DNA of 64,000 bases from Acidimicrobiales bacterium. GTDB taxonomy: Bacteria; Actinomycetota; Acidimicrobiia; Acidimicrobiales; Poriferisodalaceae. The notes beneath the pieces are model-generated. The model was not told where the DNA came from. It saw nothing but the letters and a program-made list of their open reading frames with translations, and made no database searches. Within the stretch, counting starts at the first letter, position 1. Every line of letters starts with the position of its first letter. The stretch spans positions 1 through 64,000 of the forward strand of contig JAWKIQ010000003.1 of NCBI GenBank assembly GCA_041394185.1, read 5' to 3'. The position numbers and the translations under genes were made by a program. Positions 1-7,771 of the stretch are shown in pieces.

Positions 1-477
1 GGCGCTCACCCATCAGGCCACATCGGAGAAAGCCCCGCCGGAATCCCAAACAACCTGATGCCGTACGTGACACAGGTCGCCGCCGGAAAGCTCGAGAAGG
101 TCAGCGTCTTCGGGGACGACTACCCGACCAGCGACGGCACAGGGGTTCGCGACTACGTCCACGTCGAGGACTTGGCCCGGGGCCATCTAGCAGCACTCAC
201 GTATCTGCAATCTCGCCCCGGATTCCACGTCTGGAACCTCGGCACCGGCAAGGGCACCTCGGTGCTCGAGATCATCGACGCAGCCGAAACGGCTGCTGGC
301 CGTCGCATTCCCTACAGCGTCACCAGCCGACGCGCCGGCGACCAGGCAGAGGTTTATGCCGACGCCACCAAGGCCCGCGACGAGCTGGGCTGGCGAGCCG
401 AGCACGACATCGAAGCGATGTGCAGAGATCATTGGAATTGGCAACGTAGCCACCCCAGCGGCTACGACGTTGGGTAA
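1..477 (+). CDS. galE: UDP-glucose 4-epimerase, C-terminal part (cut by window edge)
   Basis: The frame is open from base 1 and ends at a TAA, giving the last 158 residues. GalE interconverts UDP-glucose and UDP-galactose with bound NAD and feeds cell-surface sugar synthesis. The fragment opens with the family's substrate-loop sequence (GAHPSGHIGE, then IPNNLMPYV at residues 16-24) and carries GTGVRDYVHVEDL at about 46-58, both hallmarks of GalE. The NAD-binding Rossmann motif and the catalytic YxxxK lie upstream, outside the window. The extended SDR fold is certain. The 4-epimerase assignment rests on these two motifs and is strong. Confidence 0.93.
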   Translation, partial: GAHPSGHIGESPAGIPNNLMPYVTQVAAGKLEKVSVFGDDYPTSDGTGVRDYVHVEDLARGHLAALTYLQSRPGFHVWNLGTGKGTSVLEIIDAAETAAGRRIPYSVTSRRAGDQAEVYADATKARDELGWRAEHDIEAMCRDHWNWQRSHPSGYDVG

Positions 478-503
478 TCGACACTCCTTGGGGGATAGCC
501 ACG

Positions 504-1541
504 ATGAAACTCGCAACCGGTGCCGGATATTGGAGCTCGGGGCCGCCTGCCGGCGCACTCGAGGCCATCAAGGAAGCCGAGAAGATGGGCTTCGATTCGT
601 TCTGGACCGCCGAGGCCTATGGGTCTGACGCACTTACGCCGCTGGCCTGGTGGGGTTCGCACACCGACACCATCAAGCTGGGAACGGGCATCATCCAGAT
701 GTCGGCACGCACCCCAACTGCCACCGCCATGGCTGCGCTGACCCTCGATCACCTGTCGGGCGGGCGCTTCATCTGTGGCCTGGGAGTGTCGGGGCCCCAG
801 GTGGTCGAAGGGTGGTACGGCCAGCCCTATCCCAAGCCGCTGGCCCGAACCCGCGAGTACATCGACATCATGCGCCAGGTGTTTGCGCGACAAGCTCCCG
901 TGGCCGCCGACGGCGAGTTCTACCAACTGCCGTTCAAGGGCGGCATGGGCATCGGCAAGGCGCTGAAGCCCACCGTTCACCCGCTGCGCAGCGACATTCC
1001 CATCTACCTGGCCGCAGAAGGCCCCAAGAACGTGGCTCTGGCCGGCGAGTTGTGCGAAGGCTGGTTGCCGCTGTTCTTCTCCCCCGACGACGACTCGTTC
1101 TATCGCTCGGCGCTGCAGGCCGGCTTCGATGCCGCAGGCAAGGGCACGTTCGGCTCGCCCGACGCCCCCGACTTCGACGTCGTGTGCCCGGTGACCGTTG
1201 TGCCGATGGACGACATCGAGAAGGCCGCCAACCTGGTTCGCCCAATGCTTGCGCTGTACATGGGCGGCATGGGGGCCAAGGGCGCCAACTTCCACCACGA
1301 GGTCTTCTGCCGCATGGGCCACGAGGACGTCGCCAACCGGGTTCAAGAGCTGTACCTCGCCGGCAAGAAAGAAGAAGCCGCCGCAGCGATACCCGTCTCG
1401 GTGGTCGAGAAGGTTTCGCTCATCGGGCCCGTCGACAAGATCCGCGACGACCTGGTCCAGTGGGAAGAATCGGTGGTCACCACGATGATGGTCAGCGGCC
1501 CTCCCCAGGTCATGCGCCTGATGGCCGAACTTTGCCTCTGA
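504..1541 (+). CDS. LLM-class F420-dependent oxidoreductase, Rv3520c-like
   Basis: A 345-residue TIM-barrel flavin/F420 oxidoreductase of the luciferase-like monooxygenase class, predicted cytoplasmic. The N-terminus (KLATGAGYWSSGPP), the LDHLSGGRFICGLGVSGPQVVEGWYGQP block at about 75-102 and the ALYMGGMGA block at about 250 match the mycobacterial Rv3520c type closely. Its substrate is unknown. The ATG at 504 follows a strong ribosome site (TTGGGGGA, 10 bases upstream). It lies 26 bases after galE on the same strand, but no shared function is evident. Use of F420 rather than FMN is inferred from the family. Confidence 0.85.
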   Translation: MKLATGAGYWSSGPPAGALEAIKEAEKMGFDSFWTAEAYGSDALTPLAWWGSHTDTIKLGTGIIQMSARTPTATAMAALTLDHLSGGRFICGLGVSGPQVVEGWYGQPYPKPLARTREYIDIMRQVFARQAPVAADGEFYQLPFKGGMGIGKALKPTVHPLRSDIPIYLAAEGPKNVALAGELCEGWLPLFFSPDDDSFYRSALQAGFDAAGKGTFGSPDAPDFDVVCPVTVVPMDDIEKAANLVRPMLALYMGGMGAKGANFHHEVFCRMGHEDVANRVQELYLAGKKEEAAAAIPVSVVEKVSLIGPVDKIRDDLVQWEESVVTTMMVSGPPQVMRLMAELCL

Positions 1542-1560
1542 ACCCCTGGTTCTGAACTTT

Positions 1561-1598
1561 GTTCGATACAGAGTTGTTTATCGAACATATGTTCGATA
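1561..1598 (+). promoter_or_regulatory. LexA (SOS) box upstream of the DUF222/HNH gene
   Basis: Bases 1579-1598 read TATCGAAC-ATAT-GTTCGATA, a perfect 20-base palindrome. Its core TCGAAC-N4-GTTCGA is the actinobacterial LexA consensus. A further half site GTTCGATA lies at 1561-1568, so the middle TATCGAAC can pair with either flank. The box ends one base before the GTG at 1599 and 12 bases before the ATG at 1611. LexA binding here would cover the promoter or start site. Confidence 0.9.
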
Positions 1599-2912
1599 GT
1601 GTTCTTGTCGATGGAACACGTCCAGGGAGGGGCTCGTGAGGCTCTTCCAGTCGAACTCACAGATGCCATCTCCGCCATCGACAAGGCGCTGACGGTCGAC
1701 TTTTCGGCTCTGCCCGCGGCCACGCTGCGGCGCTGCCTGGTCGCCGTGACCCTGCTCGCAAACAAGACGTCCGCCCTCGACGCCCACGTTCTCGAGGCCG
1801 CCGACGATCCCGCCGTCTACGGCGACGGACCAACCGGCGGTTCGGCCACCTTGCGCGCATGGCTGTGCAACCACACCAACGGGCGCCGCGGCACGCTCGG
1901 CGGCCGCGCCGGTCGGTCTCACAAGCTCGGGCGCATGCCGCTGGTTCAGCAGGCGTTCGAGGCTGGCCTCATCACCAACGACCACGTGCGGCTCCTTGGC
2001 CAACTCACCCAGCCGCGGTTCTACGACGCATTCATCGAGTCCGAGGCCCAGCTCGTCCAGTGGGCCACCGAGATGACATGGGACGACTTCGCCCAGACCG
2101 TCACCCATTGGCGAAATGCCGCCGACCCCACCGACCCAGACCTCAAAGACGAACAAGACCAACAGGCCCGCTCGGTCAACCTGTCGCGCAGCTGGAAAGA
2201 CCGCGGCATGCTCGACGGCACCCTCACGCCCGAGGCTCGGGTGTTGGTCGGCGGCGAGCTCGACCGCATCTCCCGGCAGCTGCTGCACCACGACCGCGCC
2301 GAGGCCAAGGCAAGGCTGGGCACAGACGACATCACCAATGCCGACCTTCGCCGCACGGCTGCGCAGCGTCGTCACGACGCATTGGTCATCATGGCCCGGC
2401 GATCCAACGGGGCACCGGCCGATACCGACATGACCTCGCCCGTCGTGTTCATTCGCGCCTCCATCGAATGTGTAGAGGCGGCCCTGGCCAAGGCCGCCGG
2501 AGTCCAGCCCGACCCGGTGGCTCCCGAAGATTTCGAGTGCCAGTTCGACGACGGCACTGCGCTCACCTATTCCCAGCTGGTTCGCTACCTCGTTCGCTCC
2601 AAGCTCCACAGCGTTGCCCTCTCACAAGAGGGCCAGGTGTTGCACTTCGGTGCGGGCCGCCGGTGGTTCTCGAAGGGTCAAAAGCTCGCAATGGCCTACC
2701 GCGACCGCGTTTGCGAGTGCGGCTGCGGCCTTCCGGCCAGCCAGGTCGACGCCGACCACGACACACCGTGGCTCGACGAGCCGATGACCGACATCGAAAA
2801 CGCCGCTCCGCGGTGCCGCACCACTCACAGTCGCAAGACGGCCTACGAGAACCGCAGACGACGAACTCGACCACCCGACACACCCCGAACTCGCCCTCCG
2901 CGCGCCCCATGA
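1599..2912 (+). CDS. DUF222 and HNH-endonuclease domain protein (13E12 repeat family), SOS-regulated
   Basis: A 437-residue protein with an N-terminal DUF222 helical region (about 1-300) and a C-terminal HNH nuclease motif at about 365-415 (CECGCGLPASQVDADHDTPW, then ENAAPRCRTTHSRKT). It belongs to the multicopy 13E12 family of mycobacteria and other actinobacteria, which is often DNA-damage induced. The perfect LexA box just upstream supports that here. The start may be GTG 1599 or ATG 1611; the ATG leaves room for the operator. The extreme C-terminus is rich in Arg, Pro and Thr. The stop overlaps the next ATG (ATGA). Target DNA and biological role are unknown. Confidence 0.88.
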   Translation: MFLSMEHVQGGAREALPVELTDAISAIDKALTVDFSALPAATLRRCLVAVTLLANKTSALDAHVLEAADDPAVYGDGPTGGSATLRAWLCNHTNGRRGTLGGRAGRSHKLGRMPLVQQAFEAGLITNDHVRLLGQLTQPRFYDAFIESEAQLVQWATEMTWDDFAQTVTHWRNAADPTDPDLKDEQDQQARSVNLSRSWKDRGMLDGTLTPEARVLVGGELDRISRQLLHHDRAEAKARLGTDDITNADLRRTAAQRRHDALVIMARRSNGAPADTDMTSPVVFIRASIECVEAALAKAAGVQPDPVAPEDFECQFDDGTALTYSQLVRYLVRSKLHSVALSQEGQVLHFGAGRRWFSKGQKLAMAYRDRVCECGCGLPASQVDADHDTPWLDEPMTDIENAAPRCRTTHSRKTAYENRRRRTRPPDTPRTRPPRAP

Positions 2913-4405
2913 ACCACACTGTTGGCGTGACCGTTTCGATTCCCCCGAGCACCCCCGTCATCGTTGGCGTTGGCCAGATCTCGTTCCGCCCAGACGACCT
3001 CTCCCAGGCGGTCGAACCGCTCGAGCTGATGGCCCGCGCGTGCGAAGCGGCCGCGGCCGACGCCGGCTCGTCCAAGTTGCTGTCTTCGGCAGCCAGCATC
3101 GCCGTGGTTCAGGGCGCCTGGAAATACACAGACCCGGCCCGTCTCCTGGCCGAGCGATGGGGTGCCACCGCCCACACCATCAGATCCACCGACGGAGGCA
3201 ACACTCCCCAGTCGCTGGTCAACAAGCTGGCGATGCGCATCGCCGAAGGTGCCACCGACATTTCAGTCATCGTGGGCGCCGAAACCATCTGGAGCCGCAG
3301 ACGAGCCCGCCGCCAAGGCATCCGCATCCCCACAACAGACCAGGCACCGGTCGAGCCAGACGAGATCTCGGGCTCACCGCTGGACATGACAGACGAGTTC
3401 GAGACGGCACGGGGCATCGAAGCACCCATCAACTTCTACCCGTTGTTCGAGTCTGCAATCCGCTACGCGAACGGCGAATCGATCAGCGACCACCGCGACC
3501 GCCTGTCCCAGCTGTGGCAAGGGTTCAACGAGGTCGCCGTGCAGAACCCCTACGCGTGGTTCCGCACGCCTATGACCGCCGAAGAGATCCGCAACCCGTC
3601 GCCGTCCAACCGCATGGTGGGCTTTCCGTATACGAAGGCCATGAACTCCAACTGGGACCTCGACCAGGCCGCAGCCCTCATCTTGTGCCCCGTCGAAACG
3701 GCCCAGCAACTGGGCATCAGCCGCGACAAGTGGGTCTTCCCGCTGGCGGGCACCGACGGCGCCGACACCCAGAAGGTCACCAATCGCGGCGCCCTTCACG
3801 AGTCGCCCGCCATCCGGGTCGCCGGGCGCCGTTGCCTCGAGCTTGCCGGCGTCGGGCCAGACGACATCGACCATGTCGACCTGTATTCGTGCTTCCCCTC
3901 GGCCGTCCAGATCGGCGCTCGCGAGGTCGGCTTCAGCCTCGATCGTCAGCTGACCCTCACCGGCGGGCTCACCTTCGCAGGCGGCCCGCTCAACAACTAC
4001 GTCACCCACTCCATCGCCACCATGGTCCAGGTACTGCGCAACGACCCCGGCTCGAAGGGCTACGTGTCGGCCAACGGTGGCTTCGTCACCAAACACGCAT
4101 TCGGCGTCTCCTCAACCGAACCACCGGCCAACGGCTACTGGACCGAGAACTGCCAAGCCGACATCGACGTCCACCCCACCAGCGTCGGCGCACCCGACCA
4201 TGTCGGGCCTGTAGAGGTCGAGGCGTACACCGTCATGTATGGCGCCGACGGCCCCGAAAAGCTCCTGGCCGCCTGCCGGGTCCGACCAGGCGTGCGCACG
4301 TGGGCCTACTCGACCGATGCGCATCTGATGACCGCGGCCACCGAAACCGAACTCATCGGGCGGGCAGCCACCGTCGATGCCGACGGAGTGCTCACCGTCG
4401 ACTGA
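2909..4405 (+). CDS. Thiolase-like acetyl-CoA acetyltransferase family protein
   Basis: A 498-residue thiolase-superfamily protein. The ATG at 2909 overlaps the upstream stop; GTG 2927 is an alternative. It has the N-terminal TPVIVGVGQ strand, a central GGNTPQ segment (about 95-100) where a classical thiolase has the nucleophilic Cys loop, and the C-terminal GGFVTKHAFGV motif (about 391-401) with the active-site His. No Cys stands in the expected nucleophile position, as in SCP-x/thiolase-like proteins of actinobacterial lipid or steroid catabolism. It may act as a retro-Claisen partner or be catalytically altered. Translational coupling to the SOS gene is probably incidental. Confidence 0.8.
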   Translation: MNHTVGVTVSIPPSTPVIVGVGQISFRPDDLSQAVEPLELMARACEAAAADAGSSKLLSSAASIAVVQGAWKYTDPARLLAERWGATAHTIRSTDGGNTPQSLVNKLAMRIAEGATDISVIVGAETIWSRRRARRQGIRIPTTDQAPVEPDEISGSPLDMTDEFETARGIEAPINFYPLFESAIRYANGESISDHRDRLSQLWQGFNEVAVQNPYAWFRTPMTAEEIRNPSPSNRMVGFPYTKAMNSNWDLDQAAALILCPVETAQQLGISRDKWVFPLAGTDGADTQKVTNRGALHESPAIRVAGRRCLELAGVGPDDIDHVDLYSCFPSAVQIGAREVGFSLDRQLTLTGGLTFAGGPLNNYVTHSIATMVQVLRNDPGSKGYVSANGGFVTKHAFGVSSTEPPANGYWTENCQADIDVHPTSVGAPDHVGPVEVEAYTVMYGADGPEKLLAACRVRPGVRTWAYSTDAHLMTAATETELIGRAATVDADGVLTVD

Positions 4406-4408
4406 GCC

Positions 4409-5395
4409 TCAGGCCGACACGCCCCGCAGCGAATCCATGTCCTGCTGCAAGAACCACTCATAGGTCGATTCGATGCCGCTGCGCAGGCCCACCTTGTGGC
4501 GCCAACCCAGCTGGTGGATCTTGGAAACATCAAGCAGCTTGCGAGGCGATCCATCTGGCTTCGACGTGTCCCAGACCAACTCCGCATCGGGATGCACCAC
4601 ATCGCGCACCGTCTCGGCCAGCTCTCGGATGGTGGTGTCTTCGCCCGTGCCCACGTTGACGTGCTGGGCGTCGTCGTAGTTGTCCATCAAGAACAAGCAC
4701 GCATCGGCCAGGTCGTCTACATGCATCAGCTCGCGCATCGGGTTTCCGGTGCCCCAAACCGTCACCTGCGGATCGCCCGCCAACTTGGCCTCGTGGAAAC
4801 GGCGCATCAACATCGGCAGCACGTGTCCGCCCTCGGCGTCGAAGTTGTCGCCAGGGCCATACAGGTTGGTGGGCATCGCCGAAATGAAGTTGGCGCCGTA
4901 CTGACGGCGATAGGCCTCGCACAGCTTGATCCCTGCGATCTTCGCGATCGCATAAGGCTCGTTGGTGGGCTCCAGCGGGCCCGTCAACAAAGCGTCTTCG
5001 GCCATGGGCTGAGGGGCCTCGCGCGGATAGATGCACGACGACCCCAGATACAGCAGCTTGCTGACGTCGTGCGCCCACGCCGCCTGCACCACCGTGGCGT
5101 GAATCATCATGTTGTCGTAGATGAACTCGGCCGGCCGGGTGCTGTTGGCATAGATGCCGCCAACGGTGCCCGCCACCAAGAAGACGAAGTCAGGACGGTT
5201 GGCCCTGAACCAATAGTTCACCGCCATCTGGTCACGAAGATCGAGCTGATCTCTGGTTGCAGTGACGATGTTGCGATAGCCGCTCTCGAGCAGCTTGCGA
5301 ACCACCGCAGAGCCCACCAGACCCCTATGTCCGGCTACGAATATGCGGGCGTCGGGGTGCATCAGATGACGGTTGGCGTCGAGACCATCGCTCAT
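4409..5395 (-). CDS. fcl: GDP-L-fucose synthase
   Basis: A 328-residue extended SDR that converts GDP-4-keto-6-deoxy-mannose to GDP-L-fucose with NADPH, for surface polysaccharide. It has the cofactor motif GHRGLVG at 22-28, the catalytic SSC at 119-121 and Y148-x3-K152 (YAIAK), plus the family-specific VGGIYANSTRPAEF and YGPGDNFD segments. ATG 5395 is used; Met12 (HLMHPDARIF) is a possible alternative. No GDP-mannose dehydratase is present in the window. The gene is convergent with the thiolase-like gene, with a 3-base gap. Confidence 0.93.
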   Translation of the reverse strand: MSDGLDANRHLMHPDARIFVAGHRGLVGSAVVRKLLESGYRNIVTATRDQLDLRDQMAVNYWFRANRPDFVFLVAGTVGGIYANSTRPAEFIYDNMMIHATVVQAAWAHDVSKLLYLGSSCIYPREAPQPMAEDALLTGPLEPTNEPYAIAKIAGIKLCEAYRRQYGANFISAMPTNLYGPGDNFDAEGGHVLPMLMRRFHEAKLAGDPQVTVWGTGNPMRELMHVDDLADACLFLMDNYDDAQHVNVGTGEDTTIRELAETVRDVVHPDAELVWDTSKPDGSPRKLLDVSKIHQLGWRHKVGLRSGIESTYEWFLQQDMDSLRGVSA

Positions 5396-5439
5396 GGCGC
5401 CAGGGTACCCACGCGTGCAACGCCTGTACTGTCACAGCC

Positions 5440-5754
5440 ATGAGCGACATCGTTTGCCCGGCCTGCGGGGAACAAGACGAGCTCGACGGCGAACGCCGTG
5501 GAGACGTCATCGCCATCACTTGTGCCACCTGCGGCACCACCTGGAACCGCGACCCCAGCCCCAGGTGCAACCGGTGCGACAGCTCCGATGTCGAGGCCGC
5601 CATCAAGGCGGTGGTCGAAAAGAGCCGCGGCAGCCAGCTGTCGATCGTGGCCACCCAGGTCATACATCTCTGCCGAAGCTGCGACGAGGAGCTGTTGGCC
5701 AGCTACCGCATCAGTCGCAGCCCGCTGATGCCAGACCAGCTACCCACGACCTAG
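5440..5754 (+). CDS. Small zinc-ribbon protein
   Basis: 104 residues of unknown function. Four CxxC-type pairs are visible: CPACG at 6-10, CATCG at about 29-33, CNRCD at about 44-48 and CRSCD at about 77-81. This suggests two zinc ribbons, possibly a nucleic-acid or protein-interaction module. The region between the second and third pairs (TTWNRDPSPR) is typical of small actinobacterial zinc-ribbon proteins. The gene diverges from fcl by 44 bases, and its stop overlaps the convergent regulator by 4 bases. Confidence 0.75.
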   Translation: MSDIVCPACGEQDELDGERRGDVIAITCATCGTTWNRDPSPRCNRCDSSDVEAAIKAVVEKSRGSQLSIVATQVIHLCRSCDEELLASYRISRSPLMPDQLPTT

Positions 5755-6296
5755 TCGTAAACCGCCCCGCCGCTGCGCCAGTACACGCCGTCCTCGCGGT
5801 CGAGGAAACGCTCGTCGACCAGATAACGCCGCACGGCCGCATAATCGTCGTGCCAGCGAGCCGCTATGGCGCTGACCTCTTTCTCGCTGTACTTCAGGCC
5901 CGGCTCGAAGTCCTGCGCGATCTCCTCCAATACGATCAGCCGCTTCGAACGTGCCGTCGGCATCGACGCCAGCCGACCGTCAACGACAAAGCTGGCCAGC
6001 ACCTTCTCGCGATGGTTGGTGGGAGTAGGCGTCGATGGGGCCGCGCTGCGTGCCGCCTGTCCGAAAGCCGACGACAGCAAGGCCAACGAACCATCCGAGC
6101 CGGTCACCACCAGGCCGCCCGAGGCCAGCCGGGCTACGGCGTCGTGCACCTCGCGCATCGTCAGGCCGGCAGATTCTGCGATCTGTTCGACCGTTGCGGC
6201 GCCCAGCACCAATGCCGCAAACACCTTGCGGCGCGACTCGTCTGCCAACAGGCCGACCAACTTGGCGGCGTCTGGAACCAGGGGTTGAGAATTCAC
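5751..6296 (-). CDS. DUF2087-domain transcriptional regulator
   Basis: 181 residues from GTG 6296. The N-terminal third (VPDAAKLVGLLADESRRKVFAALVLG, then VEQIAESAGLTMREVHDAVARLASGGLV) is an ArsR-like winged helix. The C-terminal half (VLASFVVDGRLASMPTARSKRLIVLEE to YLVDERFLDREDGVYWR) is the DUF2087 domain, with its conserved F-x-DGRL-x-x-MP signature. Such proteins are presumed DNA-binding regulators with an unknown effector. The frame stays open upstream into the next gene, but that part is shadow sequence, so the GTG beside the wHTH was chosen. Confidence 0.8.
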   Translation of the reverse strand: MNSQPLVPDAAKLVGLLADESRRKVFAALVLGAATVEQIAESAGLTMREVHDAVARLASGGLVVTGSDGSLALLSSAFGQAARSAAPSTPTPTNHREKVLASFVVDGRLASMPTARSKRLIVLEEIAQDFEPGLKYSEKEVSAIAARWHDDYAAVRRYLVDERFLDREDGVYWRSGGAVYD

Positions 6297-6319
6297 ACGC
6301 CCAACATATGGGCTCTGGT

Positions 6320-6727
6320 TCAGCCTGCCAGGGAGATTTCGCCGGGCTCGGAAACCAGCCAGGTCATCAGCCGTTCGTTGCGCTTGGCGAGGCTGGCAAT
6401 CACCAGCGAAGGCACCTGCCAGGTCGAAACCTTCGACAGTGCCGTGGCCGTGACCACAAGCGATTGGCCATAGCTGCCGGCATCGCCGAACGCGGTGCCC
6501 GGACCACACTCGCGGCGCTGCGAACCATCGTCGAGTTGAACGACTCCGTCAACCACCACCACCAGGCGCCGATCGATGGAACCAGCCTCTTGGATGGTTG
6601 CACCCTTGGGGTAGGTCATCGGGCTGGCGGCCCGGCGAAGTGCCCGCTTGTCGGCCGGTGAAAGGTCGGCAAAGGCGGCGACGTCAGTGATCTGCAACCT
6701 GCGCTTGTTCACCGATGTTCGAAGCAT
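6320..6727 (-). CDS. Cyclic-nucleotide-binding-fold protein without DNA-binding domain
   Basis: 135 residues. The start ATG 6727 is fixed by an AGAAGGA ribosome site 8 bases upstream; the longer frame to 6778 lacks one. A cupin-like cNMP fold spans about 15-125: ADLSPADKRALRRA, then YPKGATIQEAGSIDRRLVVVVDGVVQL, then CGPGTAFGDAGSYG. No helix-turn-helix follows, so it is not a complete CRP/FNR regulator. It may sense a nucleotide or act with a partner. A similar short cNMP-only form occurs in many actinobacteria. It lies 23 bases upstream of the DUF2087 regulator on the same strand and may be co-transcribed with it. Confidence 0.72.
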   Translation of the reverse strand: MLRTSVNKRRLQITDVAAFADLSPADKRALRRAASPMTYPKGATIQEAGSIDRRLVVVVDGVVQLDDGSQRRECGPGTAFGDAGSYGQSLVVTATALSKVSTWQVPSLVIASLAKRNERLMTWLVSEPGEISLAG

Positions 6728-6842
6728 TTCGTGTCCTTCTGAAACTCGTGCCGGAGCCAACGGCACTGGGATAGCCACCGACAGTGACTCTCCAGGCGTG
6801 AACTTAGTCGCGCCATACGTGACTGTTCAACACAATCGCGCC

Positions 6843-6870
6843 GGAAATAGTGGTTGTGCTACCACTTTCC
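6843..6870. promoter_or_regulatory. Inverted repeat in divergent intergenic region
   Basis: AGTGGT (6849-6854), TGTGCT spacer, ACCACT (6861-6866) form a perfect 6-base inverted repeat, extended by GGAAA on the left and TTCC on the right. It lies between the divergent cNMP-fold gene (start 6727) and hydrolase gene (start 6989), a likely operator position. A second palindrome, GTGACGTCAC, lies at 6951-6960. The binding proteins are unknown. Confidence 0.45.
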
Positions 6871-6988
6871 GCCACTGGCGAAACATGGCTCACCCCCAGC
6901 CGGCCAGATGGCCGCCTGCACTATGTCGGCGTGTTCTATCGTCGAGCCTCGTGACGTCACCTTCCACAACGCCGAGCGCAGGGCGTCG

Positions 6989-7771
6989 ATGACACTCAGC
7001 GCCTTTGCGAAAGGCAACCTGTTCGGCCGACGCCACGGCGACGGCCAGCCCCGGGTTCTCGCACTACACGGCTGGTCGCGCACACACGCCGACTTCGACG
7101 GCGTGTTGTCGGGTGGCGACCGCCCGGCGATCGATGCGATCGCCCTGGACCTTCCCGGCTTCGGGGCCAGCCCCACACCAACCCAGGCCTGGGGCGCCGC
7201 CGACTATGCCAGGCAGATCGCACCCATCCTCGACGAGATGAAGCTGCCCGTGGTGGTGGTCGCCCACAGCTTCGGCGGTCGCGTGGCCGTCAACTTGGCC
7301 CAGCAGCGGCCTGCTGCAATCGCCGGGCTGGTGTTGACGGGCGTGCCCTTGCTGCGCCGTCAGGGCTCGGCCAACAAGTCTCCCCTGGCATTTCGAATCG
7401 GCAAGCGGATGCACAAGCTGGGCCTGGTGCCCGACACCAAGATGGAAGAGCTGCGCACCCGTTATGGCAGCGCGGACTATCGAGCTGCGTCTGGTGTGAT
7501 GCGCGACATCCTCGTGAAGGCCGTGAACGAGAGCTACGAAGAGCAGCTGGCCGCCATCAGCTGCCCGGTCGATCTGGTCTGGGGCGACGACGACACGGCC
7601 GCGCCGGCCGACATCGCCACTCGCGCCGAGACCATGCTCCACGATTGCCACCTGACCGTGGTCGGCGACGCCGACCATTTTCTCCCGCTCAGCCATCCCG
7701 ACGTCTTGCGCACGGCGGTCGACGCCCAGCTGGCACGCCTGGCAACCGACACGGACGAAACGCACCGATGA
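6989..7771 (+). CDS. Alpha/beta-hydrolase fold protein
   Basis: 260 residues from ATG 6989. It has the oxyanion segment LALHGWSRTH (about 24-33), nucleophile elbow VVAHSFGGRV (about 88-97), acid region DLVWGDDDTAAP (about 192-203) and catalytic His in DADHFLPLSHP (about 225-235). No signal peptide is present, so it is cytoplasmic. The stop overlaps the MurF-like start (ATGA), and Ddl follows, so a role linked to peptidoglycan precursors or a modified wall peptide is possible but only contextual. The substrate cannot be read from the sequence. Confidence 0.82.
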   Translation: MTLSAFAKGNLFGRRHGDGQPRVLALHGWSRTHADFDGVLSGGDRPAIDAIALDLPGFGASPTPTQAWGAADYARQIAPILDEMKLPVVVVAHSFGGRVAVNLAQQRPAAIAGLVLTGVPLLRRQGSANKSPLAFRIGKRMHKLGLVPDTKMEELRTRYGSADYRAASGVMRDILVKAVNESYEEQLAAISCPVDLVWGDDDTAAPADIATRAETMLHDCHLTVVGDADHFLPLSHPDVLRTAVDAQLARLATDTDETHR

